The notes under the pieces: generated by a model
What the model was told of the DNA's origin: nothing
What the model saw: only the letters and a program-made list of their open reading frames with translations
Database searches by the model: none
Translations under genes and position numbers: made by a program
In this document: positions 22,810 through 31,130 of the stretch, piece after piece
Layout of the letters: each line of letters starts with the position of its first letter
How positions within the stretch are numbered: the stretch's first letter is position 1
NCBI GenBank assembly: GCA_002347565.1
Contig: DDXR01000036.1
Coordinates: 1 to 37,411 of the forward strand
Direction: 5' to 3'
Source: a bacterium UBP2_UBA2255
Lineage (GTDB): Bacteria > Edwardsbacteria > AC1 > EtOH8
DNA length: 37,411 nucleotides

Positions 22810-24216
22810 TCACGCATGCTCCAGGAACGCCTTGTATCCGCGGTACGTCGCGTGGAGGTCGGCCACCGACACCAGCTCGAAGGTGGAGTGCATCGACAGC
22901 AGGGCCGGGCCGCAGTCGATCACGTCCATGCCGTGCTCGGCCAGGAACTTGGCCACGGTGCCGCCGCCGCCCTCGTCCACCTTGCCCAGCTCGCCGGTCT
23001 GCCAGGGCACCCCGGCGTCGTTGAGCACCTTGCGCACCAGGCCCGTGAACTCGGCGTTGGCGTCGTTGGCGCCGCCCTTGCCGCCGTGGCCGGTGTACTT
23101 GGTGAGCACCAGCCCGAACCCGGCCTTGGCCGCGTTGGACAGCTCGTGCACCTGCTTGAAGTTGGGCTCGACCGCGGCGTTGACGTCGGCCGAGATGCAG
23201 CGCGAATTCGCCAGGCAGCGCCGCAGGGTTTTTTCATGGTACCTGGGGTCGGCCCGCTCCAGCAGGTCGCCGATGAAGTTGGCGAAGAACGCCGCCTGCA
23301 CGCCGGTGTTCCCCTCCGAGCCGATCTCCTCCTTGTCCACGCACAGCACCACGGCCGTGCGCCGGGGGGCCTTGAGGTCCAGCGCCGCCCGGGCCGAGGT
23401 GTACGAGCAGACCTTGTCGTCCTGGCCGTAGCCGCCCAGGAAGGCCCGGTCGAAGCCCACGAACCGCGCCGGGTGCAGCGGCACGGCCTCCAGCTCGGCG
23501 CTGACCAGGTCCTCCTCCTCGATCCCGTAGCGCTGGTGGAGGCGCTCCAGCACCGCGGTCTTGACCCGGCCCTTGGCCTCGGGGTCGCCCACCGGCACGC
23601 CGCCGCACAGGATGATCATCTCCTCGCCCCGGATGGTCTCGCCGCTCTTGCGCTCGCCCTGCTCCTTGCGCGACAGGTGCGGCAGCAGGTCCGGGATCAC
23701 GAAGCAGGGGTCGTCCGGCTCGGACCCGACGGCGATGTCGACCGTGCCGCCGTCGCGCCGCACCACCGTGCCGAACAGGCCCAGCGGCTGGCTGACCCAC
23801 TGGTACTTCTTGATCCCGCCGTAGTAGTGGGTGTGCAGCAGCGCCATCTTCAGCTCCTCGTCCTCGAACAGCGGGCGCTGCTTGAGGTCGATGCGCGGCG
23901 CGTCCAGGTGCGACGCGATCAGGTTGACCCCGCGCTCCAGCGGCTCCCGGCCGATCACCGCCAGCACGATGTTCTTGCCGCGGTTGACGGCGTAGACGCG
24001 GGCGCCGGGCTTGAGGCCGCGGGCCTTCTCCAGGGGCGCGAACCCGGCCCGCTCGGCCATGGTCCGCAGGAAGGCTGCGGCCAGCCGCTCGGTGCGGCCG
24101 CGGTCCAGGAATTCGGCGTACTCGCGGGCGAAGGAATGAAAGGCGGCGCGCGCCCTGGCGTCGGCAGCGTCCCAGGCCGGGGCCGGTTCCATGGCCAGCT
24201 TCTTCTTGGCAGGCAT
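22810..24216 (-). CDS. M18-family aminopeptidase
   Basis: A 468-residue M18 metallo-aminopeptidase. ATG 24216 (MPAKKKLAMEP) was chosen: AGAGGA lies seven bases upstream, while the open frame further upstream overlaps the neighbouring gene and shows no family features. Co-catalytic metal motifs are ASHLDAPRIDL, the paired acids in VDKEEIGSEGNTG, SADVNAAVEPNF, and the late His in MHSTFEL. Full length for the family. These enzymes remove N-terminal residues from peptides in the cytoplasm. It lies 71 bp after the TPR gene and ends next to the island, where GC-rich sequence resumes. Confidence 0.92.
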   Translation of the reverse strand: MPAKKKLAMEPAPAWDAADARARAAFHSFAREYAEFLDRGRTERLAAAFLRTMAERAGFAPLEKARGLKPGARVYAVNRGKNIVLAVIGREPLERGVNLIASHLDAPRIDLKQRPLFEDEELKMALLHTHYYGGIKKYQWVSQPLGLFGTVVRRDGGTVDIAVGSEPDDPCFVIPDLLPHLSRKEQGERKSGETIRGEEMIILCGGVPVGDPEAKGRVKTAVLERLHQRYGIEEEDLVSAELEAVPLHPARFVGFDRAFLGGYGQDDKVCSYTSARAALDLKAPRRTAVVLCVDKEEIGSEGNTGVQAAFFANFIGDLLERADPRYHEKTLRRCLANSRCISADVNAAVEPNFKQVHELSNAAKAGFGLVLTKYTGHGGKGGANDANAEFTGLVRKVLNDAGVPWQTGELGKVDEGGGGTVAKFLAEHGMDVIDCGPALLSMHSTFELVSVADLHATYRGYKAFLEHA

Positions 24217-24287
24217 GTGCGATCCTCTGTTGGCATTCAATGATTGCTGTGTCTTCGCCGCGGCCGGTGATCGAGCGGGCCGGACCG

Positions 24288-25826
24288 CTATTCCGGCTTC
24301 GCCGCCGACAGCCGTTCCAACCCGCCCCGCATCAGGTCGGCCCAGCTGGTGTCGGGGTATCGCAGGATCCCGGCCTGCCAGGCCCGGCGGGCCCGGCCGG
24401 GATCGCCCAGCCGCTCCAGCCACAGACGGCCCGAGCGGTACATCGCCTCGGCCGCCAGCGCGCTGTCGCCGGCCTGCTGTCCCGCCTCGGCGTAGCGCTG
24501 CGCCGCCCGGCGGTGGTCGCGCTGCTGGACCGCGGCCTCGGCCCTGCCGACGAGGGCCTCGTCCGCGATCGGGCTTCCGGGCGCCTGTTCGGCCAGCTCC
24601 CGGTACCGCCGGTCGGCCTCGGCGAACAGGAACCTGGCCTGGAGCGAGCGGGCCTCGGCCAGCCCGCGCAACTCCCGCATTCTATCAGTTTTCGCCCCGG
24701 AAATCAACAGCAGCCGGGCCAGGGCGTCGTTGACCGCGTCGCCGCCCGGCCCCAGCGCCGCCACCCGGCCGAAATGCTCCTCGGCCAGGCCGAAGTCCTG
24801 GAGCAGGAAGGCGATCTCGCCCAGCTGCAGCAGCGCCCGCTGCCGGATCTCCGGCGGCTGCGCCGAATCGGCCAGCGGCGCCAGCGCCTGCCGCGCGCTG
24901 TCCCAGCCGGCCCGGGCGACCATGGCCTCCGCCTTCAGGAAAACGCGCTCTGTCTGGTGCCTTCCCATCCAGCCCGGGCCCGCGGCATCCAGCACGCCCC
25001 TCGCCCGGTCCGGGCGGTGCAGGTCCCGCAGCAGCAGGCGGGCCAGCAGCAGCCGGTCCTCGGGCCGGGCGCCGGCGGCGCCGTCCTCCAGTAGGCGGAC
25101 CGCCTCCTCCGGCCTGGCGTCGTCGGCCAGCGCCTGGGCCAGCCGCGGCACCCACGAAGCCCGGTCCGGGGGATCGCGCTGCAGGAGGTCCCGGATGAAC
25201 CGCGCCGCCAGCCCCGGCCCGACCTCGGGGCGATCAAGCAGGGACGACAGGGCCGCTGACAGCAGCCGGTGGTCGGACATCCGCTGCAGACGCGCCCAGG
25301 CCCGCTCCGGCAGGCCGGCCTTGAGCCACAGCTCGGCCACCGCCCGCTGGAACGCGTCGTCCGGAAGGTCATGCCGTTCCATCCAGCGGGCCGTCTCGCC
25401 GTACCCGGCCTGGGCCGCGATGGCCTCGATGGCTCCCGCCGCGGCCGGCGATCCGGATCGCAGGGCCAGGGACCATTCGCGCACGGCCTCCGCATGCCGT
25501 GACTGGGACCGGTACAATTCCGCCAGCTCCACGGCCAGGGCATCCGGTCGCCTCAGCTTCTTCCTGGCCCAGCGCCACAGCGCCTCGGCTTCGGCTGGCG
25601 CGCCGGCGTTCTGCAGCACCAGTCCGGCGCTGCGGAAGGCTCCGGCATCGCCGCTGCCCCCCAGCGCGCGCTTGAACTGCTGGAGAGCCTCTGGGTGGCG
25701 CCCCGAACGGGCCAGCTGGTCCGCCTGCCGCCACACTGCGGCGTCAACCCTGGCCGGCAGGGGCTGGGCCCGGAGCGCCGTCGCCACGGCCAGGCAACAG
25801 GCCAGCGCCAGAACGACGCGTCTCAT
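24288..25826 (-). CDS. Exported TPR-repeat protein
   Basis: A 512-residue protein with a signal peptide (about 1-21, LACCLAVATALRAQ) and helical repeats throughout. Examples are ADQLARSGRHPEALQQFKRAL, AELYRSQSRHAEAVREWSLAL, GEIAFLLQDFGLAEEHFGRV and AEAAVQQRDHRRAAQRYAEAG. The repeats look like degenerate tetratricopeptide units forming a long solenoid for protein binding in the periplasm. The ATG overlaps the stop of the DUF4175-like gene (25823-25826), so it is the third gene of a coupled set. No catalytic motif. Confidence 0.85.
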   Translation of the reverse strand: MRRVVLALACCLAVATALRAQPLPARVDAAVWRQADQLARSGRHPEALQQFKRALGGSGDAGAFRSAGLVLQNAGAPAEAEALWRWARKKLRRPDALAVELAELYRSQSRHAEAVREWSLALRSGSPAAAGAIEAIAAQAGYGETARWMERHDLPDDAFQRAVAELWLKAGLPERAWARLQRMSDHRLLSAALSSLLDRPEVGPGLAARFIRDLLQRDPPDRASWVPRLAQALADDARPEEAVRLLEDGAAGARPEDRLLLARLLLRDLHRPDRARGVLDAAGPGWMGRHQTERVFLKAEAMVARAGWDSARQALAPLADSAQPPEIRQRALLQLGEIAFLLQDFGLAEEHFGRVAALGPGGDAVNDALARLLLISGAKTDRMRELRGLAEARSLQARFLFAEADRRYRELAEQAPGSPIADEALVGRAEAAVQQRDHRRAAQRYAEAGQQAGDSALAAEAMYRSGRLWLERLGDPGRARRAWQAGILRYPDTSWADLMRGGLERLSAAKPE

Positions 25827-28800
25827 TGCCCCAGCAGCCGGAAGTACTGCTCGAGCACCGGCCGGTACTCCAGGGGATAGGGCTGGCTGCGCCAGTCCCT
25901 CCAGTGCTCATGCTGCCGCCAGGGCTGCCCGCTGCCTGCGGCCCCACCGGTGGGTATCCGGCCCGGGTGGTCGCGGCCGCTCTCGGCCTGGCGCTGGCGC
26001 GAAAGGTCCCGTTCCTGGAGGGACCGCTGGGCGTCCAGCATCCTCGTCAGGATCCTTTCCTGGCGGCGCACGGTTTCCCGCGAGACCCGGCCGGCCGACA
26101 GTTCCTCGATCACGCGCTCCATTTCCCGCACCAAGTCGTCCGTCCGACCGACCCGGTCGCTGCGGTCCGCGTATCGCTGGTTGAACTCCTGCAATCCCTG
26201 GCGGATCGCGGCCTGTTCGGCCGCCAGGCGGGGGATCTGGCTCTGGATGGCCTGCAGGCCCATTTCCGCCTCCTGGTCGGCCGCGCTGCGGGCATTCTGG
26301 TTCAGCCGTTGCTGCCGCGATGACAGGCCCTCCAGCTCGCCCGCCATGTCGCCCGGACCCGGGGCGCCGCCCGGCTGGCCTGCGGCCGCCATCATGGCCA
26401 TGGCGGCCTGATTGAGGGCGGCCTGGGCCGACCGTCCCTCTCCGGCGGCGCGCTGGCCGCCGCCCTCCGCCGCGCCCTGCCCGGCCGCCCGCATGTGCTG
26501 GAGGGCCCGCCGCATCGCCGCGCCGGCCTGGGGCGGCGCGGACTGCCCGCCGCTGGCCGCCCGCTCCAGTTCCTGCTGCAGCCGGGCCGCGGCCCGCTCC
26601 ACTGTCTGCTGGTCGTCGGCCAGGTCGTTGCGGCCTTCCCGCATCCGCTCCAGCCGCTGGTTCAGCGCCTCCTGCTGCTGCGACAGCCGGACAGCGCGGG
26701 CTGCTTTCTGGCGCATGGCTTTGGCCTCGGCCTGCCGTTTCCGTCCACTGGCGGCGCCGGCGGCTTGTCCCGCGCTGGCGGAGACCTGCGACAGGTCGTC
26801 AACCGCCCGTTGCTGGGATTCCCTGGCCGGGCCGTCGCTGCCTTTGCCGACCTGTTCCGCCGCCCGCCGCATGGTGGCCGCGGTCTGGCGGTCCCGGAGC
26901 AGGCCCGCGGCGTCCCGCAGCGGCCGGGCCAGGTCCGGTTCGGTCGCATCCAGTTCATCCGCCCGTTCCTGCAGTTTGCCTGCCAGGAAATCCGTGTCCC
27001 TGGCCAGCTGTTCCTGCCGCTGCCGCAAGCGTTGCCGCTGGGCTTCGGTCTCGGCCCGGCCGGTCTGATCCCTCACCTCCCGCTGCTCCCGCAGCAGCTG
27101 GTCGGCCTGCTTGCCGAGCAGCTCCAGCTGGCGCTGCTGCTGCAGCTGTTTCAATCCCGCGATGGCCGCGTCCAGCCGCTGCTTGAGCTCGTCCTGGCCC
27201 AGCTTGAGGTCCTCCAGCGCCCGTTCCACCTGGCGGCGGTCGGCCCGCTCGACCGCCTGCCGCAGCTGCTCCATCTGTCGCCGCATCTCCTCGGTGGCCG
27301 TCTGCTCGAACAGCCGCCGCAGTTCTTCCATCTTCAGCACCGTCTCGGCGTCGAAGGCGAACCGCCCGGGGTCGTCGCGCAGGGACGCCAGCGCCTGGTC
27401 GGCGGCCCGCTGCATCTCCCCCAGCAGCTCCTGCTGTTGCGACACCGCCTGCTCCAGCGCCGCCCGATGCTGCCATTCCACGGAGCGCGATTCCTTGACC
27501 GCCTGCGACAGCCGCTCCAGCTCCCGCCGCAGGTCGCGGCCGGCTGACTCGGGCTGCGCCACGCCGCTCAGCATGGCGGAGTCCGCGGCTTCCCAGCCGC
27601 GGTACAGGTCCTCGAACGTCGGCAGCCGCAGCACCTGCCGGCCGCTGCGGCCGATCTTGGGGCCGGACACGGCGTCGTTGTCCCGGGCCTCCAGCCAGTA
27701 CACCACCGAATCTCCCGGCAGCAGGCTCAGCCCGGCCAGGTCCCACCGGTAGGACACCGCGGCCTCGGCCGTTGGCGCCGGCAGCCGCAGCAGGGGGATT
27801 GATGCCGCGCCCCCCCCCGCCCGGTACGCCAAGACGACCCCGGTCAGGCCGAAGTCGTCTGAGGCCCGCCCGGCGACCGTTGTGCCCAGCTCGGGCCCCA
27901 GGGCCGCATCTGGCTCCGGCGCATCCAGCTCCGCCGTGGGCGCGGCGTCATCGATCACCCTGATTGCATGCATCGCGGGAGCGGCCAGCGTTTCGCCGGA
28001 CACGGAGCGGGCCCATAAGCGGTAGCCGGAAGACCTGCGCAGCTCCACGCTGATGGCGACCAGGCCGCCCTGCCCGGTCTCGCCGGCGACCTCGCGCCCG
28101 TCCTCGAACGAGAGGCCGGCCCGCTGCAGCGGCTGGCTGGCGCGGGCCGTCAGCGTTGCCACCGTTCCCCGCAGCCCGCAGATGTCGTATTGGTTTTCCT
28201 GCTCGGTGACCGCCAGCCGCGAGTACCGCGGCGGCTCCAGCCGGATGCGGATGTCATGAAGCTCCAGCGGACGGTAGGCGCCGATCCGGTAGGCCGGGCT
28301 CTGCCATCGGCCGCGCAGCACGCGGTAGACGGTGCTGGTTTCGATCGCGGTCAGTTCGGCGGAACCGCTGCGGGCCGATACCCGCCCGGACGCGCCGGCG
28401 CTGTCACGCCACCGGACGGTAAAGCCGGGCCAGGGCGCGGTCACCATGACGGACGAGCCGCGCGCAACCCGCAACGATCCCGGCTTCACGGCCCCCTCGG
28501 GCCACTCGCCGTGCACCCCGTCCGGCCTGGCGAACCGTCGCAGGGTCAACGCCGATTCGCCCGGCCACAGCAGGGCGGCCAGCGCTGCGGCGGTGACGGC
28601 GGCCGCCGCAACTTTCTTCAGGCGCCGGTCGGCCGGGAACAGCAGCGCGGGATCGGCCGCCCGCAGCTGCGTGGCGGCCCGTCTTGCCAGAGCCGCGATG
28701 ACCTCGGACGAGTACCCTTCCCTGCCGGGTCCGGCCCCGCGGCCGGCCCATTCCCAGGCCGTGGTCACCTCCTGCCGCAGCGCGGGCAGACGGGATTCGG

Positions 28801-29128
28801 CCAGCCGCGCGGCCCGGCCAGGGGGCAACCGGGACACCAGCGGCGACAGGAGGTACGCCAGCCCCGCAACCGCCAGGCCCAGGCTCGCCGCGAGCAGGAA
28901 AGCCCGGGCGTAAACCGGCAGCGGGAACAGGCAATCGGCGGCGTGCAACAGCAGGACCCAGGCCGCGGCGCCGGCCGCCGTCCGCAGCGCGCGGGCGGAG
29001 AACGCAGCCTTCCGCCACCGGGAACCGATCCCGTCCAGCTGCTCGTCGAGCCCGGCGCCGCCGGCATCGTCCGGCGCAGATCGCCGGCTGGCGGCAGGCG
29101 GATTTTGGTCAGGGGTTGGTGAGCGCAT
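25823..29128 (-). CDS. Large DUF4175-like membrane protein with Gln-rich coiled coil
   Basis: A 1101-residue protein. The start is ATG 29128 (MRSPTPDQNPP), overlapping the DUF4159 stop by 20 bp; the open frame upstream of it is only a shadow of the DUF4159 gene. Membrane helices lie near 49-66, 74-97 and about 155-175. A large beta-rich extracytoplasmic part follows (VMVTAPWPGFTVRW, LEPPRYSRLAVTEQENQYD), then a long Gln/Arg/Glu-rich coiled coil (EQLRQAVERADRRQVERAL; QQQRQLELLGKQADQLLREQ). The C-terminus is rich in Gly/Ala/Gln. This order is typical of DUF4175-type proteins; function unknown, probably an envelope scaffold working with the DUF4159 and TPR neighbours. Confidence 0.8.
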   Translation of the reverse strand: MRSPTPDQNPPAASRRSAPDDAGGAGLDEQLDGIGSRWRKAAFSARALRTAAGAAAWVLLLHAADCLFPLPVYARAFLLAASLGLAVAGLAYLLSPLVSRLPPGRAARLAESRLPALRQEVTTAWEWAGRGAGPGREGYSSEVIAALARRAATQLRAADPALLFPADRRLKKVAAAAVTAAALAALLWPGESALTLRRFARPDGVHGEWPEGAVKPGSLRVARGSSVMVTAPWPGFTVRWRDSAGASGRVSARSGSAELTAIETSTVYRVLRGRWQSPAYRIGAYRPLELHDIRIRLEPPRYSRLAVTEQENQYDICGLRGTVATLTARASQPLQRAGLSFEDGREVAGETGQGGLVAISVELRRSSGYRLWARSVSGETLAAPAMHAIRVIDDAAPTAELDAPEPDAALGPELGTTVAGRASDDFGLTGVVLAYRAGGGAASIPLLRLPAPTAEAAVSYRWDLAGLSLLPGDSVVYWLEARDNDAVSGPKIGRSGRQVLRLPTFEDLYRGWEAADSAMLSGVAQPESAGRDLRRELERLSQAVKESRSVEWQHRAALEQAVSQQQELLGEMQRAADQALASLRDDPGRFAFDAETVLKMEELRRLFEQTATEEMRRQMEQLRQAVERADRRQVERALEDLKLGQDELKQRLDAAIAGLKQLQQQRQLELLGKQADQLLREQREVRDQTGRAETEAQRQRLRQRQEQLARDTDFLAGKLQERADELDATEPDLARPLRDAAGLLRDRQTAATMRRAAEQVGKGSDGPARESQQRAVDDLSQVSASAGQAAGAASGRKRQAEAKAMRQKAARAVRLSQQQEALNQRLERMREGRNDLADDQQTVERAAARLQQELERAASGGQSAPPQAGAAMRRALQHMRAAGQGAAEGGGQRAAGEGRSAQAALNQAAMAMMAAAGQPGGAPGPGDMAGELEGLSSRQQRLNQNARSAADQEAEMGLQAIQSQIPRLAAEQAAIRQGLQEFNQRYADRSDRVGRTDDLVREMERVIEELSAGRVSRETVRRQERILTRMLDAQRSLQERDLSRQRQAESGRDHPGRIPTGGAAGSGQPWRQHEHWRDWRSQPYPLEYRPVLEQYFRLLGQ

Positions 29129-29756
29129 ACCAGAGGATGTTGACGCCGAACCTGAACGCCTGCTCCCGCTTTTCGGGTGGGTCGTTGTAGGCCGGGGTCC
29201 AACCGTCCGAAATGTTCGTCTCGTACGTGTAGAGCACGGCCAGCCTGCCGTTGACGAACCAGCCGATGGCCTGGGGCGGTCCGTCATCGTGCTGGTGGAT
29301 TTTCGGCAACCCGGCCCTGAAATCGTAGAAGCAGGTAAACAGGGGATGGCCGGGCCCCAGTTCGCCCATCCGCGCCTGAGGCAGGACGCGGGCGATTTCG
29401 CGGCGGAACGACCGGTCCATGCCGTAGTCGTCGTCGGCGTAGAGAAAGCCGCCGGCCTCGAGAAACCGCCGCAGCCTGCCCGCTTCCCGGTCGCTGAAGC
29501 GGATCTCGCCGTGCCCCGTGGCGAACAGCAACGGGTGCAGAAACAGCCGGTCGTCGTCGGCCGAAACGCTGATCTTCTGGCTGTCCACGGCAGCGCCGGT
29601 GCGGACGGCGAACTCGCGCAGCAGGTGGGCTTCCGCCTCCGGGTCGTTGTACCAGTCGCCGCCGCCGCCGTACTTGAGGCGGGCGATGCCGATCGGGCCG
29701 GCCGAAACCGCGGTCGCGCACAGGACGACCGCCAATGTCGTGAGCAGTGCTCGCAT
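29109..29756 (-). CDS. DUF4159-domain exported protein
   Basis: A 215-residue protein. ATG 29756 (MRALLTTLAVVLCATAVSAG) gives a clean signal peptide of about 20 residues. The mature part matches the DUF4159 pattern: IARLKYGGGGDWYNDPEAEAHLLREF, LFLHPLLFATGHGEIRFS, LRRFLEAGGFLYADDDYGMDRSFRREI and VLYTYETNISDG. Flavodoxin-like/GATase-like fold is assumed for the family; no enzyme activity is known. The promoter at 29763-29791 places the predicted transcript start on the A of this ATG, so the message would be leaderless. It starts a three-gene unit with the DUF4175-like and TPR genes. Confidence 0.85.
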   Translation of the reverse strand: MRALLTTLAVVLCATAVSAGPIGIARLKYGGGGDWYNDPEAEAHLLREFAVRTGAAVDSQKISVSADDDRLFLHPLLFATGHGEIRFSDREAGRLRRFLEAGGFLYADDDYGMDRSFRREIARVLPQARMGELGPGHPLFTCFYDFRAGLPKIHQHDDGPPQAIGWFVNGRLAVLYTYETNISDGWTPAYNDPPEKREQAFRFGVNILWYALTNP

Positions 29757-29762
29757 CGAATT

Positions 29763-29791
29763 ATTGTACATCCTTCCACCGCGAAAAGCAA
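29763..29791 (-). promoter_or_regulatory. Promoter of the DUF4159 operon, predicted leaderless
   Basis: On the minus strand: TTGCTT (29791-29786), 17-bp spacer, TACAAT (29768-29763). Seven bases after the -10 is 29756, the first base of the start codon. Confidence 0.65.
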
Positions 29792-29798
29792 TAGCAAA

Positions 29799-29816
29799 GC
29801 CCTGTTCGGACAGGGC
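29799..29816 (-). terminator. Terminator hairpin after tgt
   Basis: A 7-bp perfect stem (GCCCTGT/ACAGGGC, 4-base loop) is followed on the minus strand by TTTGC and, a little later, TTTT. It lies 75 bp after the tgt stop and just before the -35 of the next operon. Bases 29817-29890 hold nothing else I can name. Confidence 0.6.
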
Positions 29817-29890
29817 GTTGCGCATGTCTCTTATCTGTGTCAGATCGCCCCGCCGTACCACCGCGGCAGCGTCTCGCGGCCGGTCCTGTC

Positions 29891-31087
29891 TCAGTCAACG
29901 CTCGAGCACCTTTCGCTGAATTCGTTTCTCCACGCCCCAAACCGGTCCCGCTCGATCGCCTCCCGGATCTGCTCCATCAGCGACAGGTAGAAACGGAGAT
30001 TGTGGATCGTGCCCAGGTGCGCGGCCGTGATCTCCCCGGCCATGAACAGGTGCCGCAGATAGGCACGGGAGAAGCAGCGGCACAGGTAGCAATCGCAGTC
30101 CGGGTCGACCGGGCCGAAGTCCTGGGCGTACTTGGCGTTCTTCATCGCCATCTTCCCCCGCGACGTGAACAAGGTCCCGTTGCGGGCGTTGCGGGTGGGC
30201 ATCACGCAGTCGAACATGTCCACGCCCAGAGCCACCCCCTGGACGATGTCCTCGGGGAAACCGACGCCCATCATGTAGCGCGGCTTGCCCGGCGGCAGCG
30301 CTGAACAGGCGGCCGCCACCGCTTCCCACGTTGCCGTCTTCGGCTCGCCGATGGCCAGCCCGCCGATGGCGTAGCCGTCGAATCCGATCCCGGTCATCTC
30401 CCGTGCGCTGCGGACCCGGAGATCGGCGTACGTCCCCCCCTGGACGATGCCGAACAGCGCCTGGGGATGGCGCCGCTCGGGCCCGAGCCGCCGGAACTCG
30501 GCCTGGCAGCGTTCCGCCCAGCGGGCGGTGCGGGCAGTCGACTGCTCGACGTAGTCGCGGGGCGACGGGTAGGGAATGCACTCGTCGAAGGCCATCACGA
30601 TGTCCGCTCCCAGGTCTGTCTCCAGTCTCATCACGCTCTCGGGCGTGAACTCGTGACGGGAGCCGTCGAGGTGGGACTGAAACCGCACGCCCTGCTCCGT
30701 TATCTTCCGCAGGTCGGCCAGCGAAAAGACCTGGAATCCGCCGGAGTCGGTCAGCATCGGCCGGTGCCAGCCGGTGAAGGATTGCAGGCCGCCAGCCTTG
30801 CGCACGATCTCCTGTCCGGGGCGCAGATACAGGTGGTAGGCGTTGCCCAGTATGATCTGCGCGCCTACGTCCTGCAGGTCGGATGGTGTCAGCGACTTGA
30901 CGGCCCCCTGGGTGCCGACCGGCATGAACGCCGGTGTCTGGACCTCGCCGTGCGCGGTTTGGATCACGCCCCGCCTGGCCGGGCCGGAAGTATTGAGCAG
31001 TGTGAATTCGATCTTGTTCCTTTCGCCACGGGGGCACGGAGACCCAGAGATTGACGCAATGCAGCAAGGGGTGGGGACGGCTGACAC
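29891..31087 (-). CDS. tgt: tRNA-guanine transglycosylase; start codon uncertain
   Basis: The frame is open from GTG 31087 (398 residues), but homology to Tgt only begins near residue 25 (KIEFTLLNTSGPARRG). Signatures are TPAFMPVGTQGAVK, GAQIILGNAYHLYLRPG, DSGGFQVFSL (catalytic Asp region), GYAIGGLAIGEP, GVGFPEDIV, DMFDCVMPTRNARNG (nucleophile Asp) and the zinc cluster CDCYLCRCFSRAYLRHL. Tgt swaps guanine 34 for preQ1 in tRNAs with GUN anticodons. No ATG, GTG or TTG occurs in frame between 31087 and the homologous region. The codon at the expected start is ATC, with AAAGGA just upstream. Either ATC is used, or translation starts at GTG 31087 and adds about 24 repeat-derived residues. It follows queA in one unit. 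Confidence 0.9.
   Translation of the reverse strand: MSAVPTPCCIASISGSPCPRGERNKIEFTLLNTSGPARRGVIQTAHGEVQTPAFMPVGTQGAVKSLTPSDLQDVGAQIILGNAYHLYLRPGQEIVRKAGGLQSFTGWHRPMLTDSGGFQVFSLADLRKITEQGVRFQSHLDGSRHEFTPESVMRLETDLGADIVMAFDECIPYPSPRDYVEQSTARTARWAERCQAEFRRLGPERRHPQALFGIVQGGTYADLRVRSAREMTGIGFDGYAIGGLAIGEPKTATWEAVAAACSALPPGKPRYMMGVGFPEDIVQGVALGVDMFDCVMPTRNARNGTLFTSRGKMAMKNAKYAQDFGPVDPDCDCYLCRCFSRAYLRHLFMAGEITAAHLGTIHNLRFYLSLMEQIREAIERDRFGAWRNEFSERCSSVD
31025..31053. repeat. Half copy of the GCCACGGAGGC repeat over the tgt start
   Basis: These 29 bases match one arm of the palindrome at 11126-11203 (read from its right end) with about five differences. The half copy lies exactly where the tgt start region should be, and codons for residues before KIEF come from it. 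Confidence 0.6.
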
Positions 31088-31130
31088 TGCCGCCGTTTCC
31101 CCGCAGCCCCCGCATTCCCTCGGCAGCCGT

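Noticed and set aside
22702..24243. Long plus-strand frame of 513 codons
   Set aside because: Shadow of the M18 aminopeptidase; starts in non-coding sequence and lacks motifs.
29129..29797. N-terminal extension of the DUF4175-like frame
   Set aside because: These codons overlap the DUF4159 gene in another frame and give a Ser/Thr/Arg-rich product; the start at 29128 fits a membrane protein.
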